64,000 nucleotides of DNA from positions 124,001-188,000 of the forward strand of contig NZ_JAPDPC010000002.1 in NCBI RefSeq assembly GCF_026283945.1. The letters are read 5' to 3'. This stretch comes from Dyella humicola. GTDB lineage: Bacteria > Pseudomonadota > Gammaproteobacteria > Xanthomonadales > Rhodanobacteraceae. Positions 35,501-45,280 of this stretch are shown in pieces; positions within the stretch are counted from its first letter, which is position 1; each line of letters starts with the position of its first letter. The position numbers and the translations under genes are program-made. The notes beneath the pieces were generated by a model. That model saw only the letters and a list, made by a program, of their open reading frames with translations, did not search any database and was not told the DNA's origin.

Positions 35501-38443
35501 ATGAAGTTCGGGGAAAATAAACTGTGCACGTCGGTGCGCCTGGCTCTGTCGCTGGGTGTGCTTGCTGCTAGCACCTACGGCACTGCCGCTTTCGCGCAGG
35601 ACGCGCAGACCACCAGCACGGCACCGGAAGCGACCAAGAGCAAGACGCTCGAAACGGTCACCGTGACCGGTTCGCTGATCCGCCGCGTCGACGTCGAGAC
35701 GTCCAGCCCGGTCGTGACCATTGACCGCGCTCAGATCCAGGCCACCGGCAAGCAGACGCTGGGCGACCTGGTGCAGCAGCTGCCGGCCATGACCGGCGGC
35801 AACGTCAACCCGCAGACCAACAACGGTGGCGGTACCGGCGGTTCGTCCATCAACCTGCGCGGCCTGGGTTCCAAGCGCACGCTGATCCTGATCGACGGCC
35901 AGCGCCTGCTCAGCAAGGATCCGAACGCCATTCCGGCCGACGCGATCGAGCGTATCGAAGTGCTGCCGACCGGCGCCTCGGCGACCTACGGTTCGGACGC
36001 CATCGGTGGCGTGGTCAACTTCATCCTGCGCAAGAACTACCAGGGTGCGACCTTCGCTGCGAACGTCGGTCAGTCTGACCGCAACGACGGTGACCAGAGC
36101 GGCTATACCTTCACTTTCGGACAGACGTCCGACAAGGGAAGCATCATGGCCGGCCTGAACTACAACAAGCAGGACGGTGTTGAGTCGGCCAACCGCGCCT
36201 TCTCCAAGAATGCCCTGAGTATCTCGGGCAGCACGGTCGCCGTTGGTGGTTCGTCGTCGACCCCGGTTGGCCATATCCAGCTTAGCCCGGCCCTTGCTAG
36301 CCAGTTCGGCTGCAAGTACGTCTCGCTGAGCCCGGGTGGCAACAGCCAGGTCGTCAGTAACGCGAACTATCACTGCTACACCAACGCCGACAAGTACAAC
36401 TACGCGGCGGTCAACCTGATCATGACCCCGCAGGAGCGCACTGGCGGCTTCCTGAACGGCGACTACCACCTCGGCGACCACGTGACGGCTTACGTGGATG
36501 CGGTCTACCAGAAGACCTCGTCCAACTTCCAGCTGGCGCCGGCGGTCTATGGCACCGGCACGGGTGCGGTGATTGCGCAGGACAACGCGTTCAACCAGTT
36601 CGGCGTGCCGTTTGGCATTCCTGCCAGCAAGGCGGATCCCTCCAGGGCCTTTGGCTCACGCCTGGTTTCGAACGGTTTCCGTCAGGCTCTCAATGGCAGG
36701 ACCGACGCCCAGATCAATACGGGCTTCCGCGGTGACTTCACCGTTTGGGACAAGAACTGGAACTGGGACGCCGGCTTCAACTACGGTCACGAAAGTGCCG
36801 TTGCGACGACGGCAGGCCTGGTCGACCAGACCAAGCTGTATACGGGTTCCTCCACGATCGGTGCGGATGGTCTGGCAACCAGCCCCAACTGCGTCAGCGT
36901 GGTGCAGTGCCAGTTCAACCCATTTGACATCAATTCGCCGGGTTCGGTCGCAGCGATCAAGGCCGCCAATGTAACGGCGCCTTCGAATTCCTACTCGATC
37001 GAAAAGACCTGGCACGCGGGTATCAACGGCGAAGTCTTCACCCTGCCGGCCGGTGGTGTGCAGCTGGCCGTCGGTGCCGAGTACCGCACGGACTACGCTC
37101 GGTCGATTCCGGCTCCGCAGCTGGTGGTGGATCCCACGACCGGTTCCTGTGTCCTGGGCAGCCAGTGCCTCAGCGCCGTCCAGGGTGGTTACAGCACCAA
37201 GGACATCTACGCCGAAACGTTCATCCCGATCCTCTCGGGCCTGCCGGGCGTACAGTCGCTTAACCTGACCATCGGCAGCCGTTATTCGAAGATCCAGACC
37301 TTCGGCAGCACGAACAACTTCAAGTTTGCGATCGAATACAAGCCGTTCGACGACCTGTTGCTGCGTGGCACGATGGAAGATGTGTTCCGCGCGCCGACCC
37401 TCAGCGAGCTCTACTTCGCTGGTTCCGACGCACCGCTGATTCACACCGATCCCTGTACCGGTTTCACGGGTGCGCCGGCCGGTTCGCCGATGGCCCTGGC
37501 TTGCCAGAACGTGCCTACCGATGGAACGTTCACGAACAACAACGTAACAGCCCAGACCCAGGCAGGCACCCTCCTGCAGGGTTCACGCGTGGCCGGTTTC
37601 CCGGTCAAGCCGGAGCACGGCACGTCGTATGACTTCGGCTTCGTGTACAGCCCGTCGTATGTGGCAGGCCTGTCCACCACGGTCGACTTCTGGCGCGTGC
37701 AGCTGCGTGACACCATCACCTCGATTGGCCTGCAGAGCTTGCTCAATCTGTGCGCCGCTGGCTCGACGCAGTACTGCCAGTACATTCACCGTGATGGCGC
37801 AGGTCAGATCGCACCGTCGACGGTCGAGCCGACCGGCAACCTTGGTAGCCTGAGCACCAGTGGTGTCGACTTCTCGGCCAACTACAAGCTGCCGCAGTTC
37901 TCGTTTGGCCAGTTCAATGTCGGCGTCAATGCGACCTACCTGAAGTACTACACGCAGGAAACCTCGCCGGGCGTTGAGGGCAACGTTACGTACCAGAATG
38001 CCGGTCGTTTCCTGCCGTACGGTTCCGCGCAGTCGGCTGCCTGCCCGGATAACGTGGGCGTTTGCTTGTTCCCGCGCTGGCGTGCACAGGGCTACGCGGA
38101 TTGGCAGATGGGTGGCTGGAGTGCCCAGTGGCGTATGCGCTGGATCGGCGCCTTCAAGAACGGCGGTGCTGCAGGCTCGCAGTACGATACGTTCCCGACC
38201 TGCGGTCCGATCACCTGTAACGAAGGTGTCGTCCTGCACTACGGTTCGACGATGTACAACGACGTGTCGCTCGGCTACAACATCGCTCCGATCAATACGC
38301 GCGTGGACTTCGGCGTGAACAACCTGTTCGACAAGCAGCCGCCTATGCTGTTCGCGAACAACACGCTCAATGCCAACACCGACCCGAGCGACTTCGACCT
38401 GATGGGCCGCTACTTCTGGGCTCGCGTGACGGTCAAGTTCTAA
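35501..38443 (+). CDS. TonB-dependent outer-membrane receptor 2
   Basis: 980 aa paralogue of receptor 1 with the same signal peptide (MKFGENKLCTSVRLALSLG), plug and barrel, ending RVTVKF. It lacks the proline run: the segment before the TonB box is DAQTTSTAPEATKSK. Differences concentrate in surface-loop-like stretches, for example around residues 240-270 and 350-385, while the plug is almost identical. This suggests the two receptors diverged in ligand range. The ATG at 35501 has GGGAGG upstream. A terminator follows, then a TPR-sulfotransferase gene. Confidence 0.93.
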   Translation: MKFGENKLCTSVRLALSLGVLAASTYGTAAFAQDAQTTSTAPEATKSKTLETVTVTGSLIRRVDVETSSPVVTIDRAQIQATGKQTLGDLVQQLPAMTGGNVNPQTNNGGGTGGSSINLRGLGSKRTLILIDGQRLLSKDPNAIPADAIERIEVLPTGASATYGSDAIGGVVNFILRKNYQGATFAANVGQSDRNDGDQSGYTFTFGQTSDKGSIMAGLNYNKQDGVESANRAFSKNALSISGSTVAVGGSSSTPVGHIQLSPALASQFGCKYVSLSPGGNSQVVSNANYHCYTNADKYNYAAVNLIMTPQERTGGFLNGDYHLGDHVTAYVDAVYQKTSSNFQLAPAVYGTGTGAVIAQDNAFNQFGVPFGIPASKADPSRAFGSRLVSNGFRQALNGRTDAQINTGFRGDFTVWDKNWNWDAGFNYGHESAVATTAGLVDQTKLYTGSSTIGADGLATSPNCVSVVQCQFNPFDINSPGSVAAIKAANVTAPSNSYSIEKTWHAGINGEVFTLPAGGVQLAVGAEYRTDYARSIPAPQLVVDPTTGSCVLGSQCLSAVQGGYSTKDIYAETFIPILSGLPGVQSLNLTIGSRYSKIQTFGSTNNFKFAIEYKPFDDLLLRGTMEDVFRAPTLSELYFAGSDAPLIHTDPCTGFTGAPAGSPMALACQNVPTDGTFTNNNVTAQTQAGTLLQGSRVAGFPVKPEHGTSYDFGFVYSPSYVAGLSTTVDFWRVQLRDTITSIGLQSLLNLCAAGSTQYCQYIHRDGAGQIAPSTVEPTGNLGSLSTSGVDFSANYKLPQFSFGQFNVGVNATYLKYYTQETSPGVEGNVTYQNAGRFLPYGSAQSAACPDNVGVCLFPRWRAQGYADWQMGGWSAQWRMRWIGAFKNGGAAGSQYDTFPTCGPITCNEGVVLHYGSTMYNDVSLGYNIAPINTRVDFGVNNLFDKQPPMLFANNTLNANTDPSDFDLMGRYFWARVTVKF

Positions 38444-38470
38444 GTCGATAGAAGAAGCGTTAGTCTTGAG

Positions 38471-38504
38471 GGGCCGCGTGAGTTTTTCGCGCGGCCCTTT
38501 TTTT
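38471..38504 (+). terminator. Rho-independent terminator of receptor 2
   Basis: GGGCCGCG (38471-38478) pairs with CGCGGCCC (38490-38497), followed by seven T residues. The next gene starts only 11 bases after the T-run. Confidence 0.92.
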
Positions 38505-38514
38505 ATGGGTCATC

Positions 38515-40344
38515 ATGCAAAACCTCATTCCCCAGGTCGCCGCCGCGCTCAGCGCGGGTCAGCCGCAGCAAGCCGAGCAGCTATGCCGGGCTGCCTTGAT
38601 CGAGCAGCCGCGCGACGAGAGTCTCCTGCTGCTGCTGGCCATGAGCCTGCAAGCCCAGCAGCGCCTGTCGGAAGCCCTGCCGGTGTACGCCGAGCTTACG
38701 CGGCTATTCCCGACCGGCAGTCTGCATTGGAATAATTACGCCACGGTCATGGTCGATGCCGGTATGCCGGAGGAGGCCAGGGCAGCCTATGCGAAAGCGA
38801 TCCAACTGGATCCGGGCAATGTGCTCCCGCGGAGCCAGCTGGGGCTTTTGCTGATCGAGCTGCAAGACTACCTGGGCGCCCGCACCGTGCTGCTGGAGGC
38901 ATTGGCTTTGGCTCCGGAGTCTATTGAGGGGCGCATCAATGCCGCCAGGGCGTGTTGCCATTGCCAGGATGACGAGGGTGCCGACGGTTTGCTGAAACCC
39001 TGGCCTACCTGGCTGCCCATGCATAACGACGAGCTTCAAGTGAGCTTGGCCCAGGTGCTGACGCTGAATAGCGACATTCCCCCGGCGGCTGAGCTGCTGG
39101 AGGATGTGATTGCCCGGCAGCCGGGTCACCTGGACGCGAGGCTGCTGTTGGCCAACCTCTACGAGCGGCTCAATCGGCTGACCGATGCCGAGGCGATGCT
39201 CTCGCCGGTGATGGAGCCCGGAGCCGGGGCGTCCGCCGTCCAGCGCAACGAAGGCGATCACCTGTTGGCGTCACTGGCGCTGCGCAGGAAAGACTTCGCG
39301 CGCGCAAGGCAACTGTTGGAGCAAAGCGGACCGCAGGGCGACGACGATTATGTCCACTATTTCCAGCTGGCTGCCGTGTGCGACAAGCAAGGGGATACGG
39401 AGATGGCCATGCGTGCCCTGCACGAAGCACACCGCCTGGAGGCCAGGGAGAGGCGCATCGACTCGCCTGAGTATTTCACGCCCTTGTCGCCTGCCATGCC
39501 GGTTGACGCCCCAGGAGTAACAGCTGAGCAGTATCCCAACTGGCCGCAGTTTATAGCGCCAGAGGCGCACGACTCGCCGATCTTTGTGGTGGGGTTCCCT
39601 CGCTCAGGCACGACCATGCTCGAGCAGATGCTGGACGCGCACCCCGGCCTGCAATCCATGGATGAGAACCCGTTCTTCAATCGTCTTGCCACCACGCTAC
39701 GCAATCACGACCCACGCATCCTCGAAGATCTCAGCGTGTTGCGACAATACGACTGTGACGAGCTGCGCAAGCTCTACTACAAAATGGTGGCCGAGCGCAT
39801 ATTGCGCCGCGAGGGCACACGGCTGGTCGACAAGAATCCACTGAACATGCAGTGGTTGCCGATGATCTATCGACTGTTTCCCGAAGCGAAGTTCATCCTG
39901 GCGCTGCGCCATCCCTGCGACGTGATCCTCAGTTGCTATATGCAGAGCTTCCGTTCCCGTGGCCTGGCGGCGGCCTGCAGCACCCTGGATCGTCTCGCCC
40001 ACGCGTACGTGGAGACCATGACGCGCTGGCTTGAGCAGGTGAGTGTCTTGCAGCCGACGTTACTGGTTTCGCGTTACGAAAACCTGGTTGCCGACTTTCC
40101 GCAACAGACCGCGCGAATCGCACAATTCCTTGGCTTGGACGATGCCTCAGCGATGTTGCGCTTCGACCACCATGCGCGCAACAAGGCCTTTATCGGCACG
40201 CCTAGTTATTCGCAGGTGATCGAGCCGGTAAACCGTAAGGGCTTGGGCCGGTGGCACAACTATCGCCGCGAGTTTGAACCGCTATTACCGATCCTTGAAC
40301 CGATGTTGCTCCACTGGGAATATTCGACTGACGCGAGCGCCTGA
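38515..40344 (+). CDS. TPR-repeat sulfotransferase A
   Basis: 609 aa fusion. Residues about 1-310 are tetratricopeptide-type helical repeats (for example NNYATVMVDAGMPEEARAAY and LQDYLGARTVLLEALALAP). Residues about 353-600 are a Sulfotransfer_3-like domain. Its 5'-phosphosulfate loop is VGFPRSGTT (359-367), and the 3'-phosphate-binding part has Arg465 and Ser473 in LRHPCDVILS. Such enzymes transfer sulfate from PAPS, and the TPR arm probably grips a protein or peptide acceptor. No ribosome-binding site is visible before the ATG. It follows receptor 2 on the same strand. Confidence 0.85.
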   Translation: MQNLIPQVAAALSAGQPQQAEQLCRAALIEQPRDESLLLLLAMSLQAQQRLSEALPVYAELTRLFPTGSLHWNNYATVMVDAGMPEEARAAYAKAIQLDPGNVLPRSQLGLLLIELQDYLGARTVLLEALALAPESIEGRINAARACCHCQDDEGADGLLKPWPTWLPMHNDELQVSLAQVLTLNSDIPPAAELLEDVIARQPGHLDARLLLANLYERLNRLTDAEAMLSPVMEPGAGASAVQRNEGDHLLASLALRRKDFARARQLLEQSGPQGDDDYVHYFQLAAVCDKQGDTEMAMRALHEAHRLEARERRIDSPEYFTPLSPAMPVDAPGVTAEQYPNWPQFIAPEAHDSPIFVVGFPRSGTTMLEQMLDAHPGLQSMDENPFFNRLATTLRNHDPRILEDLSVLRQYDCDELRKLYYKMVAERILRREGTRLVDKNPLNMQWLPMIYRLFPEAKFILALRHPCDVILSCYMQSFRSRGLAAACSTLDRLAHAYVETMTRWLEQVSVLQPTLLVSRYENLVADFPQQTARIAQFLGLDDASAMLRFDHHARNKAFIGTPSYSQVIEPVNRKGLGRWHNYRREFEPLLPILEPMLLHWEYSTDASA

Positions 40345-40356
40345 GACGTCGTCTTC

Positions 40357-40391
40357 GCCTGCCGGGAGCACCTATTGCGGTGCCGGCAGGC
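40357..40391. terminator. Bidirectional terminator between sulfotransferase genes
   Basis: GCCTGCCGG (40357-40365) pairs with CCGGCAGGC (40383-40391); an inner CACC/GGTG pairing extends the stem. It lies between convergent genes. Confidence 0.8.
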
Positions 40392-40420
40392 GTGGCAAAG
40401 GTCACGCGGTACCGTCGTTG

Positions 40421-42070
40421 TCAGTGCTGGGAAATTCGCAGCAGTTCGGGCAAATAGGGGGCGTAATCGCGCCAGCGTCCGGCGGAACGGGTATGCACCG
40501 GCTGGCGGGCCTGCCATGCACTGGCCGTGCTGATGCCGCGGCTCTCCTGCGCGGGTTCGACCATCGCGGCGGCGGGTAAGCCCAGCCATTCGGCCAGCGC
40601 TGCCACGCCGTCGTCCGGCGCAGCCACCAATGCCTCGTAATGCACGGTACGGATCGAGGCGGGATAGCGTTCGCGCCAATGCGCCATCAGCCGACGGCAA
40701 CCCTGGATCACCGTGGCGATGTCGCTGAAGTCATAGGCGTAGTCGTGCGCCTGGTCATGAAACGATTGCGTCCATAGCGACAGCGCGGTATCGCGCGCAT
40801 CGCGCTCGCAATGGATGATGCGGGCGTTCGGCCACAGCGTCATGATCAAGTCGACGTGCATTAGATTCAGCGGTTGCTTGTCGACGAACCAGTGCGCGTT
40901 CGAGTCGTCCTGGCGCAGCTGTGCCGCGTAGAGCGCGGCCGCTTCCTGAAACGGTTCGCGTTGGCTCGTTGGCGTCAACGAGAGCCTCTGTGCAATCACC
41001 TGCAGCCAGCCCAGTTCACCGCGATTGCATACCTGCGGGTGTCGCGCGATCAGTTCCGCCAGCAACGTCGTGCCGGAGCGCGGCACGCCCACGATGAACA
41101 CCGGCGTCCAGTCGGCGGGCGCCGGTAGCGTCCATGGATAGGCAGGGGCGGTCAGGCGTGCCTCGACGGCGCGCTTCCACTGCTTGCGCGGCCAGGCGCG
41201 GGCGGTGTGTGCACGCGCATTGGCTTCGCTGAAATAGCGCGCGGCCTGGGCATGGTCGGCCATGTCGTCATGGGCCTTGCCGAGAGCGAACAGGGTCGTC
41301 GTACGCGCCTGGTCGCTCAGCCCGGGGCGCCCAAGCACGTCGCGAAACAGGGCGAAGTCAGGGTGATTGGCGTCGCGGTAACGCTGCAGTCCGGACAAGC
41401 CGATCGGGATGTTCCATTCCACGGCCTGTGCGTCGTGGCTCAGTGCGAAGCCGTAGTGTTCGCGCACGCGCTCAAACTGGCCAAGCTGGATGCCCAGCAT
41501 GCCCGCATAGGCATGCAGGCGCGGGTCCTCGGAGCCCGCGGCGATGGCCACTTCGCAGATTCGCGCGGCGTCTTGTGGGCGTCCGTAGTCATCGAGCATC
41601 TCCACGGCCTGAATCACCGTGTCCTCATCATGCGGGCCGTGATCGAACAGTTGCTGCACGGCCTCTGCTGCGGCCCGCATGCGGCCTTGTTCACGCAACA
41701 GGCGGGCCAGCAAAAAGGTCGCCCCGATATGCTCCGGATGTTTGGACAGCCAGTCGCGCAGTAACGTTTCGGCCTGTGCGTGTCGTTGCATCTGCCAGCA
41801 CAGGCCCGCCAGTCCGACACTCAGGTCAGCAGAAACGGGATAGTGGGTTGTCGCGGCGGCGAATACCTCCAACGCCGTTTCCAGCTCGGTGCGCAGCACC
41901 AGGGCTCGGCCGCATTCCAGCCAGGCCTGTTCGGAGGCATCCGACAGCGCAACGATCAGTGATTGACGAGCACGTTGCGGTGAACCCTGGGCGAGTTGCT
42001 GATCGTAAATCGCCAGGCCACGTTGGCTCGCGCTCGAGGATTCCACCGGGATGCCCGCAGATACGCTCAT
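40421..42070 (-). CDS. TPR-repeat sulfotransferase B
   Basis: 549 aa. N-terminal TPR-like helices (about 15-300), then a sulfotransferase domain with phosphosulfate loop VGVPRSGTT (327-335) and a later RDARDTALSLW segment that fits the 3'-phosphate site. Same two-part plan as sulfotransferases A and C, but clearly diverged in sequence. The start overlaps the stop of the upstream gene (ATGA), so B and C are one leftward operon. Confidence 0.86.
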   Translation of the reverse strand: MSVSAGIPVESSSASQRGLAIYDQQLAQGSPQRARQSLIVALSDASEQAWLECGRALVLRTELETALEVFAAATTHYPVSADLSVGLAGLCWQMQRHAQAETLLRDWLSKHPEHIGATFLLARLLREQGRMRAAAEAVQQLFDHGPHDEDTVIQAVEMLDDYGRPQDAARICEVAIAAGSEDPRLHAYAGMLGIQLGQFERVREHYGFALSHDAQAVEWNIPIGLSGLQRYRDANHPDFALFRDVLGRPGLSDQARTTTLFALGKAHDDMADHAQAARYFSEANARAHTARAWPRKQWKRAVEARLTAPAYPWTLPAPADWTPVFIVGVPRSGTTLLAELIARHPQVCNRGELGWLQVIAQRLSLTPTSQREPFQEAAALYAAQLRQDDSNAHWFVDKQPLNLMHVDLIMTLWPNARIIHCERDARDTALSLWTQSFHDQAHDYAYDFSDIATVIQGCRRLMAHWRERYPASIRTVHYEALVAAPDDGVAALAEWLGLPAAAMVEPAQESRGISTASAWQARQPVHTRSAGRWRDYAPYLPELLRISQH

Positions 42071-43644
42071 GACTGGAACGGTGGCAGGTTCAGTGCCTTG
42101 CGCAATGGATCGAGCAGGCTGCCATAACGATGCGAGCGGGCCGTATCGCGGCGCAAGGGCTGGCGCACCTGGGTAGCGCTGGGCGAACGCACGTCGCGCA
42201 CGTTTTCATGAAAATTGAGGCAGGCCTCTTCGTACGGCAACTGGCAGAACGCCAGCAGCTCGCGGATCTGCGGTTCCGCATCGGCAACCAGTGCTTCGTA
42301 GCTGTTTTCGCGGACAAACCCGGGGTGCAGCGCGGCACTGCGCGTCACGCTGCGATCAAAGTCACGCCAGAAGCTGGCCAGATCGTCAAACGTGCGGCTG
42401 TAGCCGTTGCTGTAGTCGAGCTGTTGGCGATAGCAGGAGAAGCAAGTCTCCAGCGGATCGCGGCGACAGACCAGGATGCGTGCGCCCGGCAACATCGCGC
42501 GAATGGCGCCGATGTAGATCCAGTTGTTGGGCAGCTTGTCGGTGAAGACCGGACGCTCGCGGCGCCAGTGCGCTGTCCGCTCCAGGTAGCGTTGCCCCAG
42601 GCGCTGCCAGTCCTGCGCTTGCATGTCGCTGGTCCATTGCGGGAATGGCTTGCCGCGGCGACGCGACTCCTCGGCCAGCACCTGCGGCAAATCAGGCAGC
42701 TCACCGGCACCTTCCACTTGCGAATGCGAGGCGAGGATTTGTTCGATCAGCGTCGAGCCGGAGCGTGGCAGGCTGACGATGAAGATCACCTCATGCCCCA
42801 GCGACTCGGCGGCAGCTTGAGGGACCGACTCGAACGCGCTGGAAATCGCCGCGACGCTGTTTGAGAACGCTGACGCGTTCCAGGTCTGCTGGCGGCGGGC
42901 GATGGTATTGGCCGTCGCCAGGGCGCGCAGCGATTCGTCGTATCGGCCCGCGTCGTCCAGCGCCTTGGCCAGGGCGAAGCCGATCGCGGTGCGGTCGTGT
43001 TCGCTCGCCTCCGGGCGTTGCAGTGCCGCACGCATCTGGGCGACATCATCCTCGCTGAAGCGCTGCGTCTTGAGATCGGCCAGGCCCCACCAGGCCATGC
43101 CCGCGGCGGGATGCCTGGCGATCAGCGTGCGGTACTCCGCTGCGGCTTCCGTCACCCGCCCACGCGTGCGCAGCAGATCAGCGAGCAGCGCGCGTGCGGC
43201 GACATGGTCGGGCGCCAGCGCGATGGCGCGCTGCAGGGCTTCCACCGCTTCCTCGTTGCGCACGCATTTGGTCAGCATGATGCCGAGGTTGTACCAGGCC
43301 AGGGCGAGACCAGGCTGCAGCTCGCAGCTGCGTCGCAGGGCCTGGATCGCCGCCTCGAATTCGCCGCTGCTGCCCAGCAGCGAACCCATGGTGTTGTAGT
43401 AGAGCGGGTCCTGCGGGCGTTGCGTCAGCGCGCGCTGCATGACCCGAATGGCGTCCTGGTGCTCACCGCGCAAGCTATGCACACCGGCCTTCATCCGCAG
43501 CACTTCGGGGTGGTCCGGATAAGCGGCCAGGGCAGCAGATAAATGCTGGTCGGCCTCGGCCACGCGCCCGGCGTCGAGCGCCTGTCCTGCGATCATCACG
43601 TGTTGGGTGGCGGCTGGTCCCAGACCTTGTAGACGCGGATTCAT
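42067..43644 (-). CDS. TPR-repeat sulfotransferase C
   Basis: 525 aa. Well-formed TPR repeats at about 15-250 (for example YYNTMGSLLGSSGEFEAAIQ and WYNLGIMLTKCVRNEEAVEA). The sulfotransferase domain starts near 286, with phosphosulfate loop VSLPRSGST (290-298) and RRDPLETCFSCY for the 3'-phosphate side. I used the ATG at 43644 because AGAGGGG precedes it; an upstream start (43683) lacks support. It is first in the leftward pair with sulfotransferase B and divergent from the hydroxylase gene, with which it shares a 140-base promoter region. Confidence 0.86.
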   Translation of the reverse strand: MNPRLQGLGPAATQHVMIAGQALDAGRVAEADQHLSAALAAYPDHPEVLRMKAGVHSLRGEHQDAIRVMQRALTQRPQDPLYYNTMGSLLGSSGEFEAAIQALRRSCELQPGLALAWYNLGIMLTKCVRNEEAVEALQRAIALAPDHVAARALLADLLRTRGRVTEAAAEYRTLIARHPAAGMAWWGLADLKTQRFSEDDVAQMRAALQRPEASEHDRTAIGFALAKALDDAGRYDESLRALATANTIARRQQTWNASAFSNSVAAISSAFESVPQAAAESLGHEVIFIVSLPRSGSTLIEQILASHSQVEGAGELPDLPQVLAEESRRRGKPFPQWTSDMQAQDWQRLGQRYLERTAHWRRERPVFTDKLPNNWIYIGAIRAMLPGARILVCRRDPLETCFSCYRQQLDYSNGYSRTFDDLASFWRDFDRSVTRSAALHPGFVRENSYEALVADAEPQIRELLAFCQLPYEEACLNFHENVRDVRSPSATQVRQPLRRDTARSHRYGSLLDPLRKALNLPPFQS

Positions 43645-43784
43645 CAAAACCCCTCTCAGGACGGTGTTTCCGCAGTGCATCATCCGGCGGGCATCACGAT
43701 GCGTACGGCCTCACAAAACGCGTCTATTATGCCCATACCCGCCGCGACGAGGCCGGCGGTCTTTGCATGGGGTAGTTACGGGGC

Positions 43785-45125
43785 ATGGCAGTAGATCAGA
43801 CGATGAATGGTGGAATTCAGGCAGGGGCCGCGGCACTGCGCGAAATGGCGGTCAACGGATTGCGGCAGGGTGACGCCATGTTGGCGGAGCAGTATTTCGC
43901 CCGCCTGCTCGAACTGGCCCCCGGGGATGTGGAGGCGCTCCAGTTCCTGGCCAGCCGCCACCTGGTGCGTGGGGACGCCGTGCGCGCGGTGGCGATGTTG
44001 CTGACCGCCGAACGGGCACGACCCGATGCGCCTGACACGTTGCATCAGCTGGGCGCGGCGCAGATGGCCTCGGGTGATCTGCAAGGCGCCGTGCGTAGCT
44101 TGCGACGCTGTCTCCAGCTGGCCTCCCAGATCTTCGTCGCACGTTTGCGCCTGGGCATCGCGTTGGAGCAGTTGGGCGAGACACATAGCGCACTGCTGGC
44201 TTATTTCGGCGCCGTGAACGCCGCGCAGGCGCAAGGCCGCTGGTTGAACGACGCGACGACAGCGCCCGGCTTGCAGGGGGCAGTGAGACACGCCATCCAG
44301 TTTATCGACGCGGGCCGACGTCCGGTCTTCGACGCCGTGCTGGAGCCGCTGCGGCAGCGCTACGGACGGGCCGAGCTGACGCGCGTGGAGCAATGCCTGG
44401 CCATCTATCTCGGCGAGCAGCCGGCGCCCTTGCCCGATCCGCGGCAAAAGCCCAAGTTTCTGTATTTCCCCGGCGTGCCCAGTCAAACCTATTACCCGAC
44501 CTCCCGCTTTCCGTGGCAAGCCGAGCTGGAAGCCGCCACCTTGGCGATCCGCGAGGAGCTGATGGCCGTGCTGGCGGAGAATCAGCCGTTGCAGCCGTTC
44601 CTGGGCGAGCGCTCGCCCGAGGAGCTCAAGGAGCATCTGCGTTCGTCCGGTAGCCAGGCGGCCGTGTGGGATGGTTACTTCTTCTATCGCCACGGCGAGC
44701 GCTATGACGAGCAGTGCGCCCGTTGCCCTCGTACGTCGGGTCTGCTCGACTCGCTTCCGCTGGTGCGCATTCGCGACCATGCGCCGGAGACGTTGTACTC
44801 GGTGCTGCGTCCGGGTACCCACATCCTTCCGCATCGCGGCGTCACCAACACGCGTCTGGTCACGCACCTGCCGCTGATCGTGCCGTCGGATTGCGCGATC
44901 AGCGTCGGCGGTGAGATTCACGAATGGCAGGAAGGGCGTTGCGTCACGTTCGACGACACCTTCGAGCACGAAGCCTGGAACAACAGCAACGAGACGCGCG
45001 TGGTGTTGATCCTCGATAGCTGGAACCCGGACCTCACGGACGTCGAGCGCCTGGCCGTGACCGACCTGGTCGAGGTCATCGGCGACTTCAACCGGGCCAG
45101 CGAAGTGCCGATCCCGACCGGCTGA
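43785..45125 (+). CDS. TPR-repeat aspartyl/asparaginyl beta-hydroxylase
   Basis: 446 aa. TPR-like repeats at about 15-150, then an aspartyl/asparaginyl beta-hydroxylase (AspH) domain at about 230-425. The two iron-binding histidines are His350 in ILPHRGVTN and His395 in FEHEAWN; Arg405 fits the 2-oxoglutarate carboxylate ligand. The enzyme would hydroxylate Asp or Asn side chains in a peptide or protein using Fe(II), O2 and 2-oxoglutarate. The shared TPR plus modifying-domain plan with the three sulfotransferases suggests a joint role. Confidence 0.86.
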   Translation: MAVDQTMNGGIQAGAAALREMAVNGLRQGDAMLAEQYFARLLELAPGDVEALQFLASRHLVRGDAVRAVAMLLTAERARPDAPDTLHQLGAAQMASGDLQGAVRSLRRCLQLASQIFVARLRLGIALEQLGETHSALLAYFGAVNAAQAQGRWLNDATTAPGLQGAVRHAIQFIDAGRRPVFDAVLEPLRQRYGRAELTRVEQCLAIYLGEQPAPLPDPRQKPKFLYFPGVPSQTYYPTSRFPWQAELEAATLAIREELMAVLAENQPLQPFLGERSPEELKEHLRSSGSQAAVWDGYFFYRHGERYDEQCARCPRTSGLLDSLPLVRIRDHAPETLYSVLRPGTHILPHRGVTNTRLVTHLPLIVPSDCAISVGGEIHEWQEGRCVTFDDTFEHEAWNNSNETRVVLILDSWNPDLTDVERLAVTDLVEVIGDFNRASEVPIPTG

Positions 45126-45280
45126 GCCGACGCGAACCACGCGGAGCTCGGCTTGACTGAAACACGTCTGTTCAAGGCGTGTTCTGTCATCGTTCGCGCC
45201 AGCGGGATAGGGAGGGGCCAGCACGAATGTCAAAGCTGGCATCCTTGGCAGGATCCAATGTCGCTTTGAGGAATCTTCCG

